Assembly (NCBI GenBank): GCA_005518205.2
Contig: RFFC02000018.1
Span: forward strand, 78,129-142,128
Origin: Hormoscilla sp. GUM202
GTDB lineage: Bacteria; Cyanobacteriota; Cyanobacteriia; Cyanobacteriales; Desertifilaceae
Direction of reading: 5' to 3'
DNA: 64,000 nucleotides
Under the pieces are notes generated by a model, which was not told where the DNA came from, ran no database searches, and saw only the letters and a list, made by a program, of their open reading frames with translations. Within the stretch, counting starts at the first letter, position 1. Every line of letters starts with the position of its first letter. A program made the position numbers and the translations under genes. Positions 18,680 through 27,929 of this stretch are shown here, piece by piece.

Positions 18680-19219
18680 GTGGGCGGAGAAGGGGACGAT
18701 CGCCTTGTTGGTGGCATCGGAGATGGGAACGATACTCTCATAGGCGGAATTGGAAACGATGACCTCCGTGGAGGAAATGGAGACGATACCCTCGACGGAG
18801 GAGAGGGCGCCGACTCTCTCAGGGGCGGAAATGGGAACGACATTCTCATAGGCGGAGAAGGAAACGATACCCTCGACGGAGGAAATGGAAACGATACTCT
18901 CACAGGCGGAATTGGAGACGACTTTCTCGTGGGCGGAAATGGAGACGATACTCTCACAGGCGGAATTGGAGACGATACCCTCGACGGAGGATATGGCGCC
19001 GATATTTTGGTCCTGAGGCCGGGCGATGGCCAGGATACCATCGTAGGCTTTGAAAAAGCCACCGACTCCATCTGGGTAGAAGGAGGGAGTTCCGCCAAAA
19101 CGCAGATCGTCTTTCAGGGCGGAAATACCTTGATTAACATTGAAGGCGAAACCCTGGTCACTCTACAGGACATTGATTTGACCCTGAGTAATCTTGATGA
19201 TTTCATTGAATTTAATTGA
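18680..19219 (+). CDS. RTX-type calcium-binding repeat protein, 5'-truncated
   Basis: 179 residues from a GTG; the frame is open back to 18641. Nearly all of it is glycine/aspartate nonapeptide repeats (GGxGxDxLx; for example GNGDDTLDGGEGADSLRGG), about 10-12 units that fold as a calcium-bound parallel beta roll, ending in a non-repeat cap (DGQDTIVGFEKATDSIWVEG, then TLVTLQDIDLTLSNLDDF) typical of secreted hemolysin-type proteins. Sense RTX codons begin immediately after the partial direct repeat at 18596-18640, so the original N-terminal part was probably lost when the repeat arrived. Expression is uncertain. Confidence 0.75.
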   Translation: MGGEGDDRLVGGIGDGNDTLIGGIGNDDLRGGNGDDTLDGGEGADSLRGGNGNDILIGGEGNDTLDGGNGNDTLTGGIGDDFLVGGNGDDTLTGGIGDDTLDGGYGADILVLRPGDGQDTIVGFEKATDSIWVEGGSSAKTQIVFQGGNTLINIEGETLVTLQDIDLTLSNLDDFIEFN

Positions 19220-19244
19220 AGTTTACCAGGAACGAGGGGCCCGA

Positions 19245-19300
19245 CTACTAGAACTTAGCCCACGCGGAGGGCCCCCTCCGCTGCGCGGGCTATACATGTA
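19245..19300. repeat. Palindrome CACGCGGAGGGCCCCCTCCG
   Basis: GCGGAGGGCCCCCTCCGC is self-complementary and is followed by TGCGCGGGCTATAC. The same core recurs at 63916-63937. It lies in the 158-bp spacer between the RTX fragment and the TPR gene. Confidence 0.55.
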
Positions 19301-19377
19301 AGTAGTTAGACAAAAATAATTGCACATAGCCATGGGCGCGAGAGAGTGTGTGAAATTAATTGTTTCTATGTACTTAA

Positions 19378-21270
19378 ATGATACAGCAAGCAGATAATGA
19401 TCGATTAAAAGAGGCTTTGGGTCATTACAAAGCGGGACGTCTGAATGAAGCGAGGGCTGTTTATTTGGCGATGCTTTCCCAGCAGCCTCATCAGGTAGAG
19501 GCTATGCAGATGCTGGGAATTATTGCTTATCAGACGAAGGAATACGATCGGGCGATCAACTATTTCCAACTGGCGATCGCCCTCTGTCGCCAAGCGCTAT
19601 TGGCCCATCCGGGACATAGCAAAACCGTGAATTTGTTGGGGATATGTCTCCAAAATACCGGGAAGCTAGCAGAAGCAGTATCCGTATACCGGGAGGCGAT
19701 CGCTCTCAATCCCCAGGATATGAGCCTGCACAATAATTTGGGCGTAGTTTTGTGCTCCTTGGGCCATAAGGAACAAGCGCTCGCCTGCTACGAAAAGGCC
19801 ATCAGCATTAACCCCAACTGTGCGGATGCTTACTATAATGCAGCCAAAATTATGGAAGAGCAAAACCGTAGAAAAGAGGCGATCGCCTATTGTAAAAAAG
19901 CCATTGCCATTAAACCAAAGGCGGAATTTTACAATCAGTTGGGTATATACTATCAAGGATGTAAGAAATTAGCAGAGGCGGCGAAGCAGTATGAACAGGC
20001 GATCGCCTTAAACCCGAACTATCCGGAAGCAATTTGCAACCTGGGGGCGATACTGCAAAAGCAGGGTAAAATAGCAGAAGCGATCGGACAATATCGCCAG
20101 GCTCTGGCAATTAAACCAGATGATCCAGGAGCTTACAATAGGATGGGGACCGCTTGGCAAGAGCAGGGTAAGTTAGCAGAGGCGATCGCATGCTACCAAA
20201 AGGCGATCGCCCTGAAACCAGACCTTGCCTCAGCCTACAGCAACCTGGGTATTGCCCTGCAAGAACAACTGAAATTACAAGAGGCGATGAGCTACTACCG
20301 CCATGCTATTGCCTTAAAGCCAGATGCAGTAAAAGCACACATGGCTCTGGGAGAGCTCTTGTTATTATTACAGGACTTGAGCCAAGGATTTGTAGAATAT
20401 GAATGGTGCTGGCACGTAAAATCAGAGTTTTTCCCGGAACAATTCTTGGGAAAACCCTTTTGGGATGGTTCGCCACTGGCAGGAAAAACTATTCTCCTAC
20501 ATACAGAACAGGGATACGGGGACGGTATCCAGTTCGTCAGTTACGCGCCCTTAGTAGCCCAGCGGGGTGCTGGTAAAGTAATTCTGGAAACATATCCGGC
20601 TCTCAGGCGCTTGTTGACTACGGCCCCTGGGGTTCAGGAGGTGGTAGTCAAAGGCGAACCATTACCAGCCTTTGACGTGCAAGTCCCCCTAATGAGTCTC
20701 CCCCGCATCCTGAATACGACTATAGAAACTATTCCCGATCGAATACCCTATTTATACGCTGAAGAGAAGGACACCGTCAAGTACAGTGGCTTGCTACGAA
20801 CGGAAGGAGAGGTAAAGGTCGGCATTGTGTGGTCTCCTAGTGATAAAGCTCCCAAGAAGCGGTTTTGTCCAGTGTCCCTGTTTCTGGAACTTTCCCAGAT
20901 CCCAGGAATTTCTCTTTATAGTCTGCAAAAGGAACATACAGATATCCTGGATGGGGCACCTATACAGGATTTAAGAGAGCTGTTGCATGACTTCGCTGAT
21001 ACGGCTGCTGTTATCTCACAATTAGACTTAGTAATTTCTGTAGATACATCAGTTGCCCATCTAGCAGGTGCTTTAGGAAAACCTGTCTGGGTGCTGCTAC
21101 CATTTTCTCCTGACTGGCGCTGGTTCCTAGATCGATCCGATAGCCCCTGGTATCCGACAATGCGGCTATTTCGTCAACAGCAACCAGGCGATTGGTCCGA
21201 ACTGTTTGCGCGAGTTAAATCAGCTTTATTGTCATGGTCTGGCGAGTGGTCAGTTATGATTAGGAAGTAA
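19378..21270 (+). CDS. TPR protein with C-terminal GT9-like (heptosyltransferase-type) domain
   Basis: 630 residues. Residues 1-340 hold about nine to ten tetratricopeptide repeats (for example AEAIGQYRQALAIKPDDPGA). The C-terminal half has HTEQGYGDGIQFVSYAPLVA, VKVGIVWSP and DLVISVDTSVAHLAGALGKP with VWVLLPFSPDWRWFLDR, the landmarks of the ADP-heptose:LPS heptosyltransferase-like fold often attached to TPRs in cyanobacteria. It may glycosylate proteins or envelope glycans; substrate unknown. A partial copy of its 5' end begins two bases after its stop codon. Confidence 0.85.
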   Translation: MIQQADNDRLKEALGHYKAGRLNEARAVYLAMLSQQPHQVEAMQMLGIIAYQTKEYDRAINYFQLAIALCRQALLAHPGHSKTVNLLGICLQNTGKLAEAVSVYREAIALNPQDMSLHNNLGVVLCSLGHKEQALACYEKAISINPNCADAYYNAAKIMEEQNRRKEAIAYCKKAIAIKPKAEFYNQLGIYYQGCKKLAEAAKQYEQAIALNPNYPEAICNLGAILQKQGKIAEAIGQYRQALAIKPDDPGAYNRMGTAWQEQGKLAEAIACYQKAIALKPDLASAYSNLGIALQEQLKLQEAMSYYRHAIALKPDAVKAHMALGELLLLLQDLSQGFVEYEWCWHVKSEFFPEQFLGKPFWDGSPLAGKTILLHTEQGYGDGIQFVSYAPLVAQRGAGKVILETYPALRRLLTTAPGVQEVVVKGEPLPAFDVQVPLMSLPRILNTTIETIPDRIPYLYAEEKDTVKYSGLLRTEGEVKVGIVWSPSDKAPKKRFCPVSLFLELSQIPGISLYSLQKEHTDILDGAPIQDLRELLHDFADTAAVISQLDLVISVDTSVAHLAGALGKPVWVLLPFSPDWRWFLDRSDSPWYPTMRLFRQQQPGDWSELFARVKSALLSWSGEWSVMIRK

Positions 21271-21271
21271 A

Positions 21272-21637
21272 ATGATACAGCAAGCAGATAATGATCGATT
21301 AAAAGAGGCTTTAGGTCACTACAAAGCCGGACGTCTGGATAAAGCGAGGGCTGTTTATTTGGCGATGCTCAAACAGCAGCCTCATCAGGTAGAAGCTATG
21401 CAGATGCTGGGAATTATTGCTTATCAGACGCCGGAATACGATCGGGCGATCAACTATTTCCAACAGGTGATATCTATAAAGCCAGATTGGCCTGAGACTT
21501 ATAATAATCTGGGGGCTAGCTTCTGGGAACAGGGGAAAATAGAACAGGCGATCGCTATCGCATCCTCGGGGACTTGGGGACTGGCGGGTTTGGCGAAACT
21601 TTCCTCGCTGAAGATACCACATGCCTTCCCTCACTGA
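21272..21637 (+). pseudogene. 5' copy of the TPR gene fused to kinase scrap
   Basis: Codons 1-95 repeat the start of the gene at 19378 almost exactly (MIQQADNDRLKEALGHYKAG) with a few substitutions, then add one TPR (DWPETYNNLGASFWEQGKIE). At 21558 the sequence switches to the 5' part of the kinase gene, read in the wrong frame (IASSGTWGLAGLAKLSS). The kinase DNA here also lacks about 230 bp of N-lobe sequence before continuing to 21750. This is a recombination junction, not a functional gene. Confidence 0.75.
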
Positions 21638-21751
21638 CTTGGTCTCGTGCGAAAGGCCCCTCAGCGAAACTGCCGTGCGGGAAATCTTAGTCTCTCTTCT
21701 GCCTGTCTTGACTACTGTCCACAGTCAGGGTATCGTTTTTTTAATCACGTG

Positions 21752-22665
21752 ACTTGCAGACTGATAATCGGAGATGCCCGCTCATGAGAGAAACTCTATT
21801 ACTCGATCGCTATCGCATCCTCGGGGACTTGGGGACTGGCGGGTTTGGCGAAACTTTCCTCGCTGAAGATACCTACATGCCTTCCAAACGCCGCTGCGTC
21901 ATTAAGCGTCTGAAATCGATTGCTGGTAGCCCTCAAATTCAACAGATGGTGCAACAACTGTTTCAACGAGAAGCCGCTATCTTGGAAAAACTGGGCCAGC
22001 TTAGTCCTCAAATTCCCGAATTATATGCCTATTTTCAGTTAGCCGACCAATTCTATCTCGTTCAGGAATGGATTGATGGCCTCACCCTCACTGACTTGGT
22101 CTCGTCTGAAGGGCCCCTCAGCGAAACTGCCGTGCGGGAAATCTTAGTCTCTCTTCTGCCTGTCTTGACTACTGTCCACAGTCAGGGTATCGTTTTTTTA
22201 ATCACGTGACTTGCAGACTGATAATCGGAGATGCCCGCTCATGAGAGAAACTCTATTACTCGATCGCTATCGCATCCTCGGGGACTTGGGGACTGGCGGG
22301 TTTGGCGAAACTTTCCTCGCTGAAGATACCTACATGCCTTCCAAACGCCGCTGCGTCATTAAGCGTCTGAAATCGATTGCTGGTAGCCCTCAAATTCAAC
22401 AGATGGTGCAACAACTGTTTCAACGAGAAGCCGCTATCTTGGAAAAACTGGGCCAGCTTAGTCCTCAAATTCCCGAATTATATGCCTATTTTCAGTTAGC
22501 CGACCAATTCTATCTCGTTCAGGAATGGATTGATGGCCTCACCCTCACTGACTTGGTCTCGTCTGAAGGGCCCCTCAGCGAAACTGCCGTGCGGGAAATC
22601 TTAGTCTCTCTTCTGCCTGTCTTGACTACTGTCCACAGTCAGGGTATCGTTCACAGAGATATTAA
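21752..22665. repeat. 457-bp tandem duplication of kinase 5' sequence
   Basis: The segment from ACTGATAATCGGAG through GTCCACAGTCAGGGTATCG and TTTTTTTAATCACGTGACTT is present at 21752-22208 and again from 22209 (457-bp period); a third, internally deleted unit precedes it at 21558-21751. The two full copies are identical in the stretches compared, indicating a recent event. Confidence 0.85.
21784..22209 (+). pseudogene. Ser/Thr kinase N-lobe fragment (first tandem copy)
   Basis: From the ATG at 21784: DRYRILGDLGTGGFGETFLA (glycine-rich loop), CVIKRLKS (VAIK-type Lys), FYLVQEWIDGLTL (hinge) and LLPVLTTVHSQGIV, then FLIT and a stop exactly where HRDIKPDN should follow. It lacks the catalytic loop, DFG and the rest of the C-lobe, so it cannot be a kinase. 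DNA and protein are identical to the start of the next copy. Confidence 0.85.
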
Positions 22666-23257
22666 ACCCGATAACATTATCCTCCGCAGGCGCGATCGCC
22701 AACCTGCTAGAGAAATGCTGGCAGCTTTGCAGGGTGCCGATGCTGCGGTTTCTAAGCTTCAGTCTACTGTCGTGATATCCCCCTCGTCGCGGAAATCTCC
22801 GATCTTGGCCGCTATGGGCATGATCGCCCTTTGGCAGACCCCATACCTGCAACCCCCACTGCCAGTTACAGACCCCAAACCCCAGTCACCTTCAGAACTC
22901 CCTCCCATCCAGCAGAATGTCGTCGCGACCATACCGCCAGTCTTGCCCCCCAGATCCGTGCAAACTCAGCGAGTCAGCTTTGAGGCGGGGGCGACGGGGG
23001 AGACTTTGCGGGGTACTGTCGCCCCCTATCAGCTGCAACGCTACTTGCTTAAATGTGGCCAAGGACAGCAGTTTACCCTCGGGGTTTGGCAAGGAAATGT
23101 CAATATAACTGTCAGAGACCCAGAAGGGCAGATTATTGGTGCGGCCATGCCGGGTCGGACCGAGTGGCAAGGTATCCTCCCCAGTACGGGAGATTACGTT
23201 GTCGAAATTTTCTCCCCCGATGGCTCAGATTACGCCGTGGAAGTTGCAGTCCTCTAG
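22241..23257 (+). pseudogene. Ser/Thr kinase-PPC-like protein with the kinase C-lobe deleted
   Basis: 338 residues from the ATG at 22241. The N-lobe is complete (GTGGFGETFLA, CVIKRLKS) and the catalytic loop is present (HRDIKPDNIILRRRDRQ). Directly after it come PAREMLAALQGAD, which is normally the end of a kinase domain: the DFG motif, activation loop and about 120 residues are missing in frame. Then a hydrophobic segment (SPILAAMGMIALWQ, probable membrane helix), a Pro-rich linker and a C-terminal beta domain (YLLKCGQGQQFTLGV, STGDYVVEIFSPDGSDYAVE) like the PPC domains on cyanobacterial kinases. The frame is intact but phosphotransfer is not expected. Confidence 0.8.
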
Positions 23258-23274
23258 TATTTGATTCATATCTG

Positions 23275-23338
23275 ATGGTCGGGGTCGAGCCCGGAGTCGC
23301 CTCCGAACCCTCCCTTTCAAAACCGGACTGTGCAATAC
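23275..23338 (-). other. Possible group II intron scrap
   Basis: Minus strand reads GCACAGTCCGGTTTTGAAAG, GGAGGGTTCGGAGGCGAC and TCCGGGCTCGACCCCGACC. GTCCGGTTTTGA...GGGAGG followed by CTCGACCCNACC is familiar from bacterial group II introns near the start of the intron-encoded protein. It interrupts the glutamine-synthetase-like fragment. No reverse transcriptase or 5' intron boundary is present. Motif memory only; an RNA-family search would decide. Confidence 0.35.
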
Positions 23339-23488
23339 GGATGTGATGCTGACCGGATAGTCCATGTTTTCTGCGAGGATCCCCAGGTGAATAGCCTTGG
23401 CGCGGATCGCATTGGCGTTATCGCAAAAGACTACACGCATAAATTTAACTCCTGCTGATTTAAAATATTTGACTAATTCAATCCCCAT
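23339..23488 (-). pseudogene. Glutamine synthetase-like N-terminal fragment
   Basis: Fifty codons from an ATG at 23488: GIELVKYFKSAGVKFMRVVF, CDNANAIRAKAIHLGIL, AENMDYPVSIT. This is the beta-Grasp N-terminal start of the GlnA-like family (GVKFxRVxFCDNxNxIRxKAI), closer to gamma-glutamylamide-synthetase-type paralogues than to GlnA. Full-length proteins exceed 400 residues. Homology ends where the intron-like scrap begins. Confidence 0.6.
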
Positions 23489-23623
23489 TTGATTTTCTCA
23501 AAATTACGCCGTGATTTCTGATTGGGTGAAGTATAAAGTATGAAGGAGCAAGTCTCATTTTTTACTTCCCGATCGAATTACATCCTTCAACCTGCATACT
23601 TCACCCAACAGCAGAATTAGCCG

Positions 23624-24664
23624 TTATTTGCTAGCGCGGTAGTCACCGAAAGACTTATAGCAGGCGTCCGGGTCATACAAGTGGCAGGTGTCTGTAATCT
23701 GCTTCATTAAAGACCAAGAGAACTGACGTTCCTTGATATAATCCCCCCAGTTCTCCTTCAAGCTGCGATGAGCTAAGCGCAAGTTATAGAAAGGAATCGC
23801 TGTGGAAATATGATGGGGGACATGAACGTTGATATCGTGACAGAGGTATTCTACCCAGCGGGGATAGTCGCAGTGAACACTCCCCTCAAGTTGAGCTAAC
23901 GCCTCATTCCACTTGTCTGCTGTGCTAAAGGGAATTTCTGGTGATGTATGGTGGACGATCGTAAAGGTGCTCATCCAGAAGTGGTAAACTAACCAGGGCA
24001 TTAACCAGAATTTTACCAAACCCCAGATACCTGTGGTGGCAATCAGAACTGGAAACCCGATCGCGCCACCAATCAACACCACCAACACCGACAGTTTAAC
24101 TTGCTGCCGCTCTTTGCCTTCAAACTGAGACCAGTTAAAGTGGAGGATTCCCCAGTGGGCAATCGATCCTATCCACCAAAACCGACCCCGAATTCTCCGA
24201 TAAAACCACTTCCCGACGGCGCCAAAGTTATCGTAAAATTCTGGCATAAAGGGTTCCCACGCCGTGTCCTCTCCCCCTAATTTGTTCGTGTGTGCGTGGT
24301 GTTTATTGTGCAGGATCCGCCAGCTGTGGAACGGGTAAATCAAGGGCAGAAATGCTAAATGTCCTACTAGGTCATTTACCCATTTCCGGTTGGCAAAGGA
24401 CCGATGACCGCAGTCGTGACCGAGTACAAAGAAACCCGTCAGGGCTGTCCCCGTAAATATCCATAGGGGCGGCAACAGATACCAGGGCCCGATCGCCAGA
24501 CCGACGTATCCCAATATCACCAGCAGCACGTTAATAATTACAGTAGTCCAGGCTTGGCGTCTGTTCTTGAGGAAAACCTCTCGCGGCAAGGTTTTAATGA
24601 TGTCTTTCAACCGCAGGGAAGCCTGCTGTTCATCGGTTTGCGGCTTAACTATATATGCTGTCAT
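23624..24664 (-). CDS. desA: Acyl-lipid delta-12 (omega-6) fatty acid desaturase
   Basis: 346 residues, the usual DesA length. Three histidine boxes bind the di-iron centre: HDCGH (about 84), HNKHH (about 120) and HVPHH (about 287). Hydrophobic pairs at about 40-75 and 195-235 place it in the membrane. The enzyme introduces the second double bond into oleoyl chains of glycerolipids, using ferredoxin, and is cold-inducible in many cyanobacteria. No cis element was identified. The start is the first Met after an upstream in-frame stop; minus-strand GGAGAAAGC lies about 8 bp before it. Confidence 0.9.
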   Translation of the reverse strand: MTAYIVKPQTDEQQASLRLKDIIKTLPREVFLKNRRQAWTTVIINVLLVILGYVGLAIGPWYLLPPLWIFTGTALTGFFVLGHDCGHRSFANRKWVNDLVGHLAFLPLIYPFHSWRILHNKHHAHTNKLGGEDTAWEPFMPEFYDNFGAVGKWFYRRIRGRFWWIGSIAHWGILHFNWSQFEGKERQQVKLSVLVVLIGGAIGFPVLIATTGIWGLVKFWLMPWLVYHFWMSTFTIVHHTSPEIPFSTADKWNEALAQLEGSVHCDYPRWVEYLCHDINVHVPHHISTAIPFYNLRLAHRSLKENWGDYIKERQFSWSLMKQITDTCHLYDPDACYKSFGDYRASK

Positions 24665-24821
24665 TAATCGATGCTTTCTCCTTACACATCACAATCATGT
24701 TACTGGCCACCAGTTACTCAGGCCATTCCTCGTAGGTTCTGGTTGTTGCCCACAAGCTGCCCAGCAGGCTGGAAGGCTTTATTTTTTATATCACAGCAAG
24801 CAGACAACAACGCTTTTTATC

Positions 24822-25076
24822 CTATTCTTCGGCTACCGTTACAGTACTAGCGGGTACTTTGGCCTCCTGGGATGCCTGTCTTTGTTGTTTGAGCACTTGC
24901 AACTGCTGCCAGAGGGATTCTACTTCCGCTTGCAGATGCAGGAACTTGACTTGCTGATCTACTTGATATAATGACTTCCCCCCACGGCCAGTTAATCGGA
25001 CAGTATTTTTGCAGGCCGCCACAGGTCGTTCTGCACCGGTCACTAGAGAGCGGTCGGTTGAAATTAAGGTTCTCAT
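24822..25076 (-). CDS. Small conserved cyanobacterial protein with coiled coil
   Basis: 84 residues: a polar N-terminus (MRTLISTDRSLVTGAERPVA) and a helical second half (LHLQAEVESLWQQLQVLKQQ) with a heptad pattern. I take it to be a conserved cyanobacterial hypothetical. It lies about 160 bp upstream of desA on the same strand; a functional link is not evident. Confidence 0.55.
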   Translation of the reverse strand: MRTLISTDRSLVTGAERPVAACKNTVRLTGRGGKSLYQVDQQVKFLHLQAEVESLWQQLQVLKQQRQASQEAKVPASTVTVAEE

Positions 25077-25764
25077 AGTTATTTATACTCAATTTCTACA
25101 GTTTACCAGTTTATCCTAGACCCAGACTGTCAATTTGTAACTGATGTGTCGAGACGTGGGTATGGGAGGGAGCATCCCATATTTGCAGATGTCTTATCTT
25201 TCGAGCAATTGTAGTACGCTCTAGGCGTTAAAATAACTACAAACTACAAACTACGAACTACGAACCAACCACTTCATGCAAAAGTGAGATGCGCCCGTAT
25301 GGGAGGACGCTACCTGTATCCTGAATTTGACCATCCCTAGGCGATGCTAGCACAGATTAATCCGATTCTGTGCCTGTTCCACAATTGCTCGAGAACTCAC
25401 ATGGCGCAAAAAGTCAAGCCCTAAGCCTTGGTTCACGAAACCTTTGCACCATAAGGCTTTCAAGATTGTTTTGAATTATGTGAGTAATGGTAAGCCGCTA
25501 AGTTGGAGGGCGCCCGATCGCATCCCCCCTCGTTCCCACCGGCGACCCCTGGGAACGCAAGAGGGGGTTTGGGGGGGAGCGGCTGCGAGGTTATGAGCCG
25601 TCGATGTCCGATCGCGCAGCGTGGCGCCAGCCATGGGGTTTTTGCGTCAGATCGCTGAGTGCCGTGGCGAAGCAGCAGCAGCCTCACTGGATCGCGGGTA
25701 TTGCCGCCACGAGACCGACAGGGTGGCAAACGCATTCACCAGGTGGGCTGCAAGAATTTTATCT
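25077..25764. other. Gene-poor region with repeats and gene scraps
   Basis: No intact gene. A minus-strand open stretch 25347-25475 encodes FKTILKALWCKGFVNQGLGL and FLRHVSSRAIVEQAQNRINL, coding-like but without a start and unidentified. GATGCGCCCGTATGGGAGG-like phrases are repeated near 25155 and 25290. At 25601-25651 sits the dispersed repeat GCAGCGTGGCGCCAGCCATG with GGGGTTTTTGCGTCA, whose inverted copy lies upstream of panB (40016-40067). Confidence 0.4.
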
Positions 25765-26031
25765 TATTCTCGGCCTGGGTGGAAATATACCTCCAGGTCA
25801 CCGAAATTCCCTCTCGACAGATCCAGTTCCGCCTGGAATCTGGCACTTTTGAGAATTTTTCTGCTGACTTGGATCTTGAAGATTATAACGATGGCACTTT
25901 GATCTCCTACTCCGTGGAAGCTACTCCCTCTTTTCCCATTTCCTTCGGTCTTTATTCAACAGGGTATTCAGTTGGAAATGCCTAAAAATATGCAGCAAAT
26001 GCGGCAGGTTCTCTGCAAAAATACTTGTTAA
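25765..26031 (+). pseudogene. SRPBCC (cyclase/dehydrase) family fragment
   Basis: Plus-strand codons give WVEIYLQVTEIPSRQIQFRL, FENFSADLDLEDYNDGTLIS and YSVEATPSFPI. After a one-base shift near 25945 they give FIQQGIQLEMPKNMQQMRQV ending at 26031. This matches the C-terminal half of the START-like/SRPBCC cyclase family common in cyanobacteria. The N-terminal half is missing or scattered across frames, so the gene is dead. Its end overlaps the convergent DUF3179 stop by 4 bp. Confidence 0.65.
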
Positions 26032-27074
26032 TTGTGAGGGCCATTAGCAAAACCCCGATCGCCAAAGAATGCGGGATACACGAAGGCGAAGGCGGTGGAA
26101 CTGGGTATGGTTGTCCCGTCTAGTTCTTCGACGATCGCCGTTTGCAATTGGCGATCCCAGTGGACGCGAATTTGCCTACCGTTGTATGGTACTACTTTTT
26201 CCCCCAGTTTCTTAATTTCTGCATGAACCAATTGGAGACTGGTGCCGGAAAACTGGTTGTGGGGCGTCTGTTGGTCATGCTCCCACACATAAGAGATAAT
26301 TTCTTTAGGGTGATGTTGCAGTTGGTCTTGATAGCGGACCGGAAATACCAGTCGCTTGTCTCGATTATAACTGCCGTAGGGATAGCCCTGGTAATCGCGG
26401 CGGTAACCAGTGTCTGTCGAGAGAATTTTGCTGTTGGGATATTTGCCTAACCAGGCGGACAGGGTGGTTTTAACTACGGGTATTCTCTCTAAACTTTGGT
26501 TGACTTTGCTTCCCACTACTCCTAAACCCCAAGGTTGGGCGTAAAGACTGTCAGAGGCTCGATCGTACATTAGCAAACAGCTTTGATAGAGTTTCCCAGA
26601 AACCCCATAGGTATTGTTCCCCCGCTTGACTGCTAGCATGGTGTCGCAGAGGGGACAGTAGGAAACGCTGACATTGACGCCGCCAATGCTGTCGTTAACT
26701 ATTTCATGCCAATTCATGATACCATAGGGATAGGCTTTGGCTTCTCCGTTGACTACTACCCCGATGACTAACTCTTCGGGACCAAAAGGGGTGGTCTCCC
26801 CTGTATCGAACTTGGGGTTATCTATAGAAGGAATTCCATCTTTGGGGGGGCCGCCATTCAGAATTTGGCTTAAGTCAATGCGAGTGTTTTTCTCAGGGTC
26901 GATGTTTTGTGCTTGCAAGTCCGACAGTTCTTTATTCTGGTCGTGCAGATGCTGGGTGAGGGAAAAGTAACGCAGTTTGAAGTTGTCCCAACCTCCCGCT
27001 TGCACTACCATTGCACTTAAACCTAGGGTGGCGATCGCCCCTATCCCCAGTGCTATTTTAGCAATTTTTGGCAT
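26028..27074 (-). CDS. DUF3179 domain-containing exported protein
   Basis: 348 residues. The N-terminal hydrophobic helix (IALGIGAIATLGLSAMVVQA) is a signal peptide or anchor. The DUF3179 domain fills about 80-340, with YPYGIMNWHEIVND, VSVSYCPLCDTMLAVKR (paired Cys near 140, a hallmark), DRASDSLYAQPWGLGV, ILSTDTGYRRDYQGYPYGSY and TAFAFVYPAFFGD. Function unknown; the paired Cys suggests metal or redox binding. Confidence 0.85.
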   Translation of the reverse strand: MPKIAKIALGIGAIATLGLSAMVVQAGGWDNFKLRYFSLTQHLHDQNKELSDLQAQNIDPEKNTRIDLSQILNGGPPKDGIPSIDNPKFDTGETTPFGPEELVIGVVVNGEAKAYPYGIMNWHEIVNDSIGGVNVSVSYCPLCDTMLAVKRGNNTYGVSGKLYQSCLLMYDRASDSLYAQPWGLGVVGSKVNQSLERIPVVKTTLSAWLGKYPNSKILSTDTGYRRDYQGYPYGSYNRDKRLVFPVRYQDQLQHHPKEIISYVWEHDQQTPHNQFSGTSLQLVHAEIKKLGEKVVPYNGRQIRVHWDRQLQTAIVEELDGTTIPSSTAFAFVYPAFFGDRGFANGPHN

Positions 27075-27503
27075 TTTTGTATAGAGTTATACTGCTGCTA
27101 TCTTCTGATATTTTCCTTAATTATCCCTGAGTTGCATATAAAAAATACTGAGGATTTATCGCCTCTGTCAATATCTATAATATAGCAATTACCATGTCAA
27201 ATTTGAGAAACAGAGTTTATGCAAGAAACCCTGTTTCTGGGCATCTTACCTGGTTAGAGGGCATCTTTTAGGGAGCGGGCTTCGCTAACTTTTTTCTTGA
27301 CGAATGAAACAGTATTAATTGCGAATAGTGCTAATTGCGGGGCTAATGGACATAAATAAATCTACCTTTCTCAATTCTCAATTCTCAAACTTGCAGTGCA
27401 ACCCATCTTTTAGTTCAAAAATCAAATAGGATTGCTATATTAACATGCGATAATACGCGCAGGACAGGCAGCCCTGTTCGCAATGTTTTTGAAACATTGC
27501 TGA
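27075..27503. other. Intergenic region, no gene seen
   Basis: AT-rich. AGAAACAGAGTTT...AAACCCTGTTTCT at about 27209-27240 is an imperfect hairpin of the AAACCCGGTTT repeat type, and TTAGAGGGCATCTT resembles the sequence after the hairpin at 2241. CTCAATTCTCAATTCTCAA at 27371-27389 is a short slippage repeat. Confidence 0.4.
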
Positions 27504-27710
27504 AACTAGGGAAACTCCCGATCGCGCACCTGGGTACCAAAATATTGTACCGCCTGAGTAATAGTCTGGCGCAAATTGGCATAGGACTTAGCAAAGGGCG
27601 GCATGCGATCTGAAAGGCCCAGCAAGTCAGCGGTAACTAGGACCTGTCCGTCGCAGTGGGAACCGGCACCAATGCCAATGGTGGGAATTGGTAGTTGTTC
27701 GGTAATGGTT
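27504..27710 (-). pseudogene. 207-bp partial copy of the panB 3' end
   Basis: Matches 39116-39322 at a constant offset of 11612 bp with only a few differences. It covers the stop codon and the last 67 or so codons of panB. At 27711 it switches to GGGACCGTGGGCCGATCGC, the same phrase that recurs in the tandem repeat at 29821-30250, so the copy is bounded by a dispersed repeat. It is not expressible as an enzyme. Confidence 0.85.
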
Positions 27711-27929
27711 GGGACCGTGGGCCGATCGCAATCGCGTAGCGTGCGCGCAGCGCAATCGCGCGACGGTCACCCCAAAGTAATACCCTTTTGAAAAAACCCT
27801 GCTACAATCGGTTTGAAAGCTATTCTGTTAGTCGATCTTATACCGACTTTAGCTAGCTGACTGGCGAATTTGTTACCCGGGCGGTAGTTTGCTAATCAAC
27901 GCGCTTTGATGAGAGAACGGGTTTGATAT
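27711..27929. other. Repeat junction and leader of the ATPase-TOPRIM pair
   Basis: 27711-27770 is a patchwork of GCGATCGC-type and GCGCGCAGC-type short palindromes. 27790-27929 is AT-richer and should hold the promoter of the downstream pair, but no convincing -35/-10 set was found. Confidence 0.3.
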
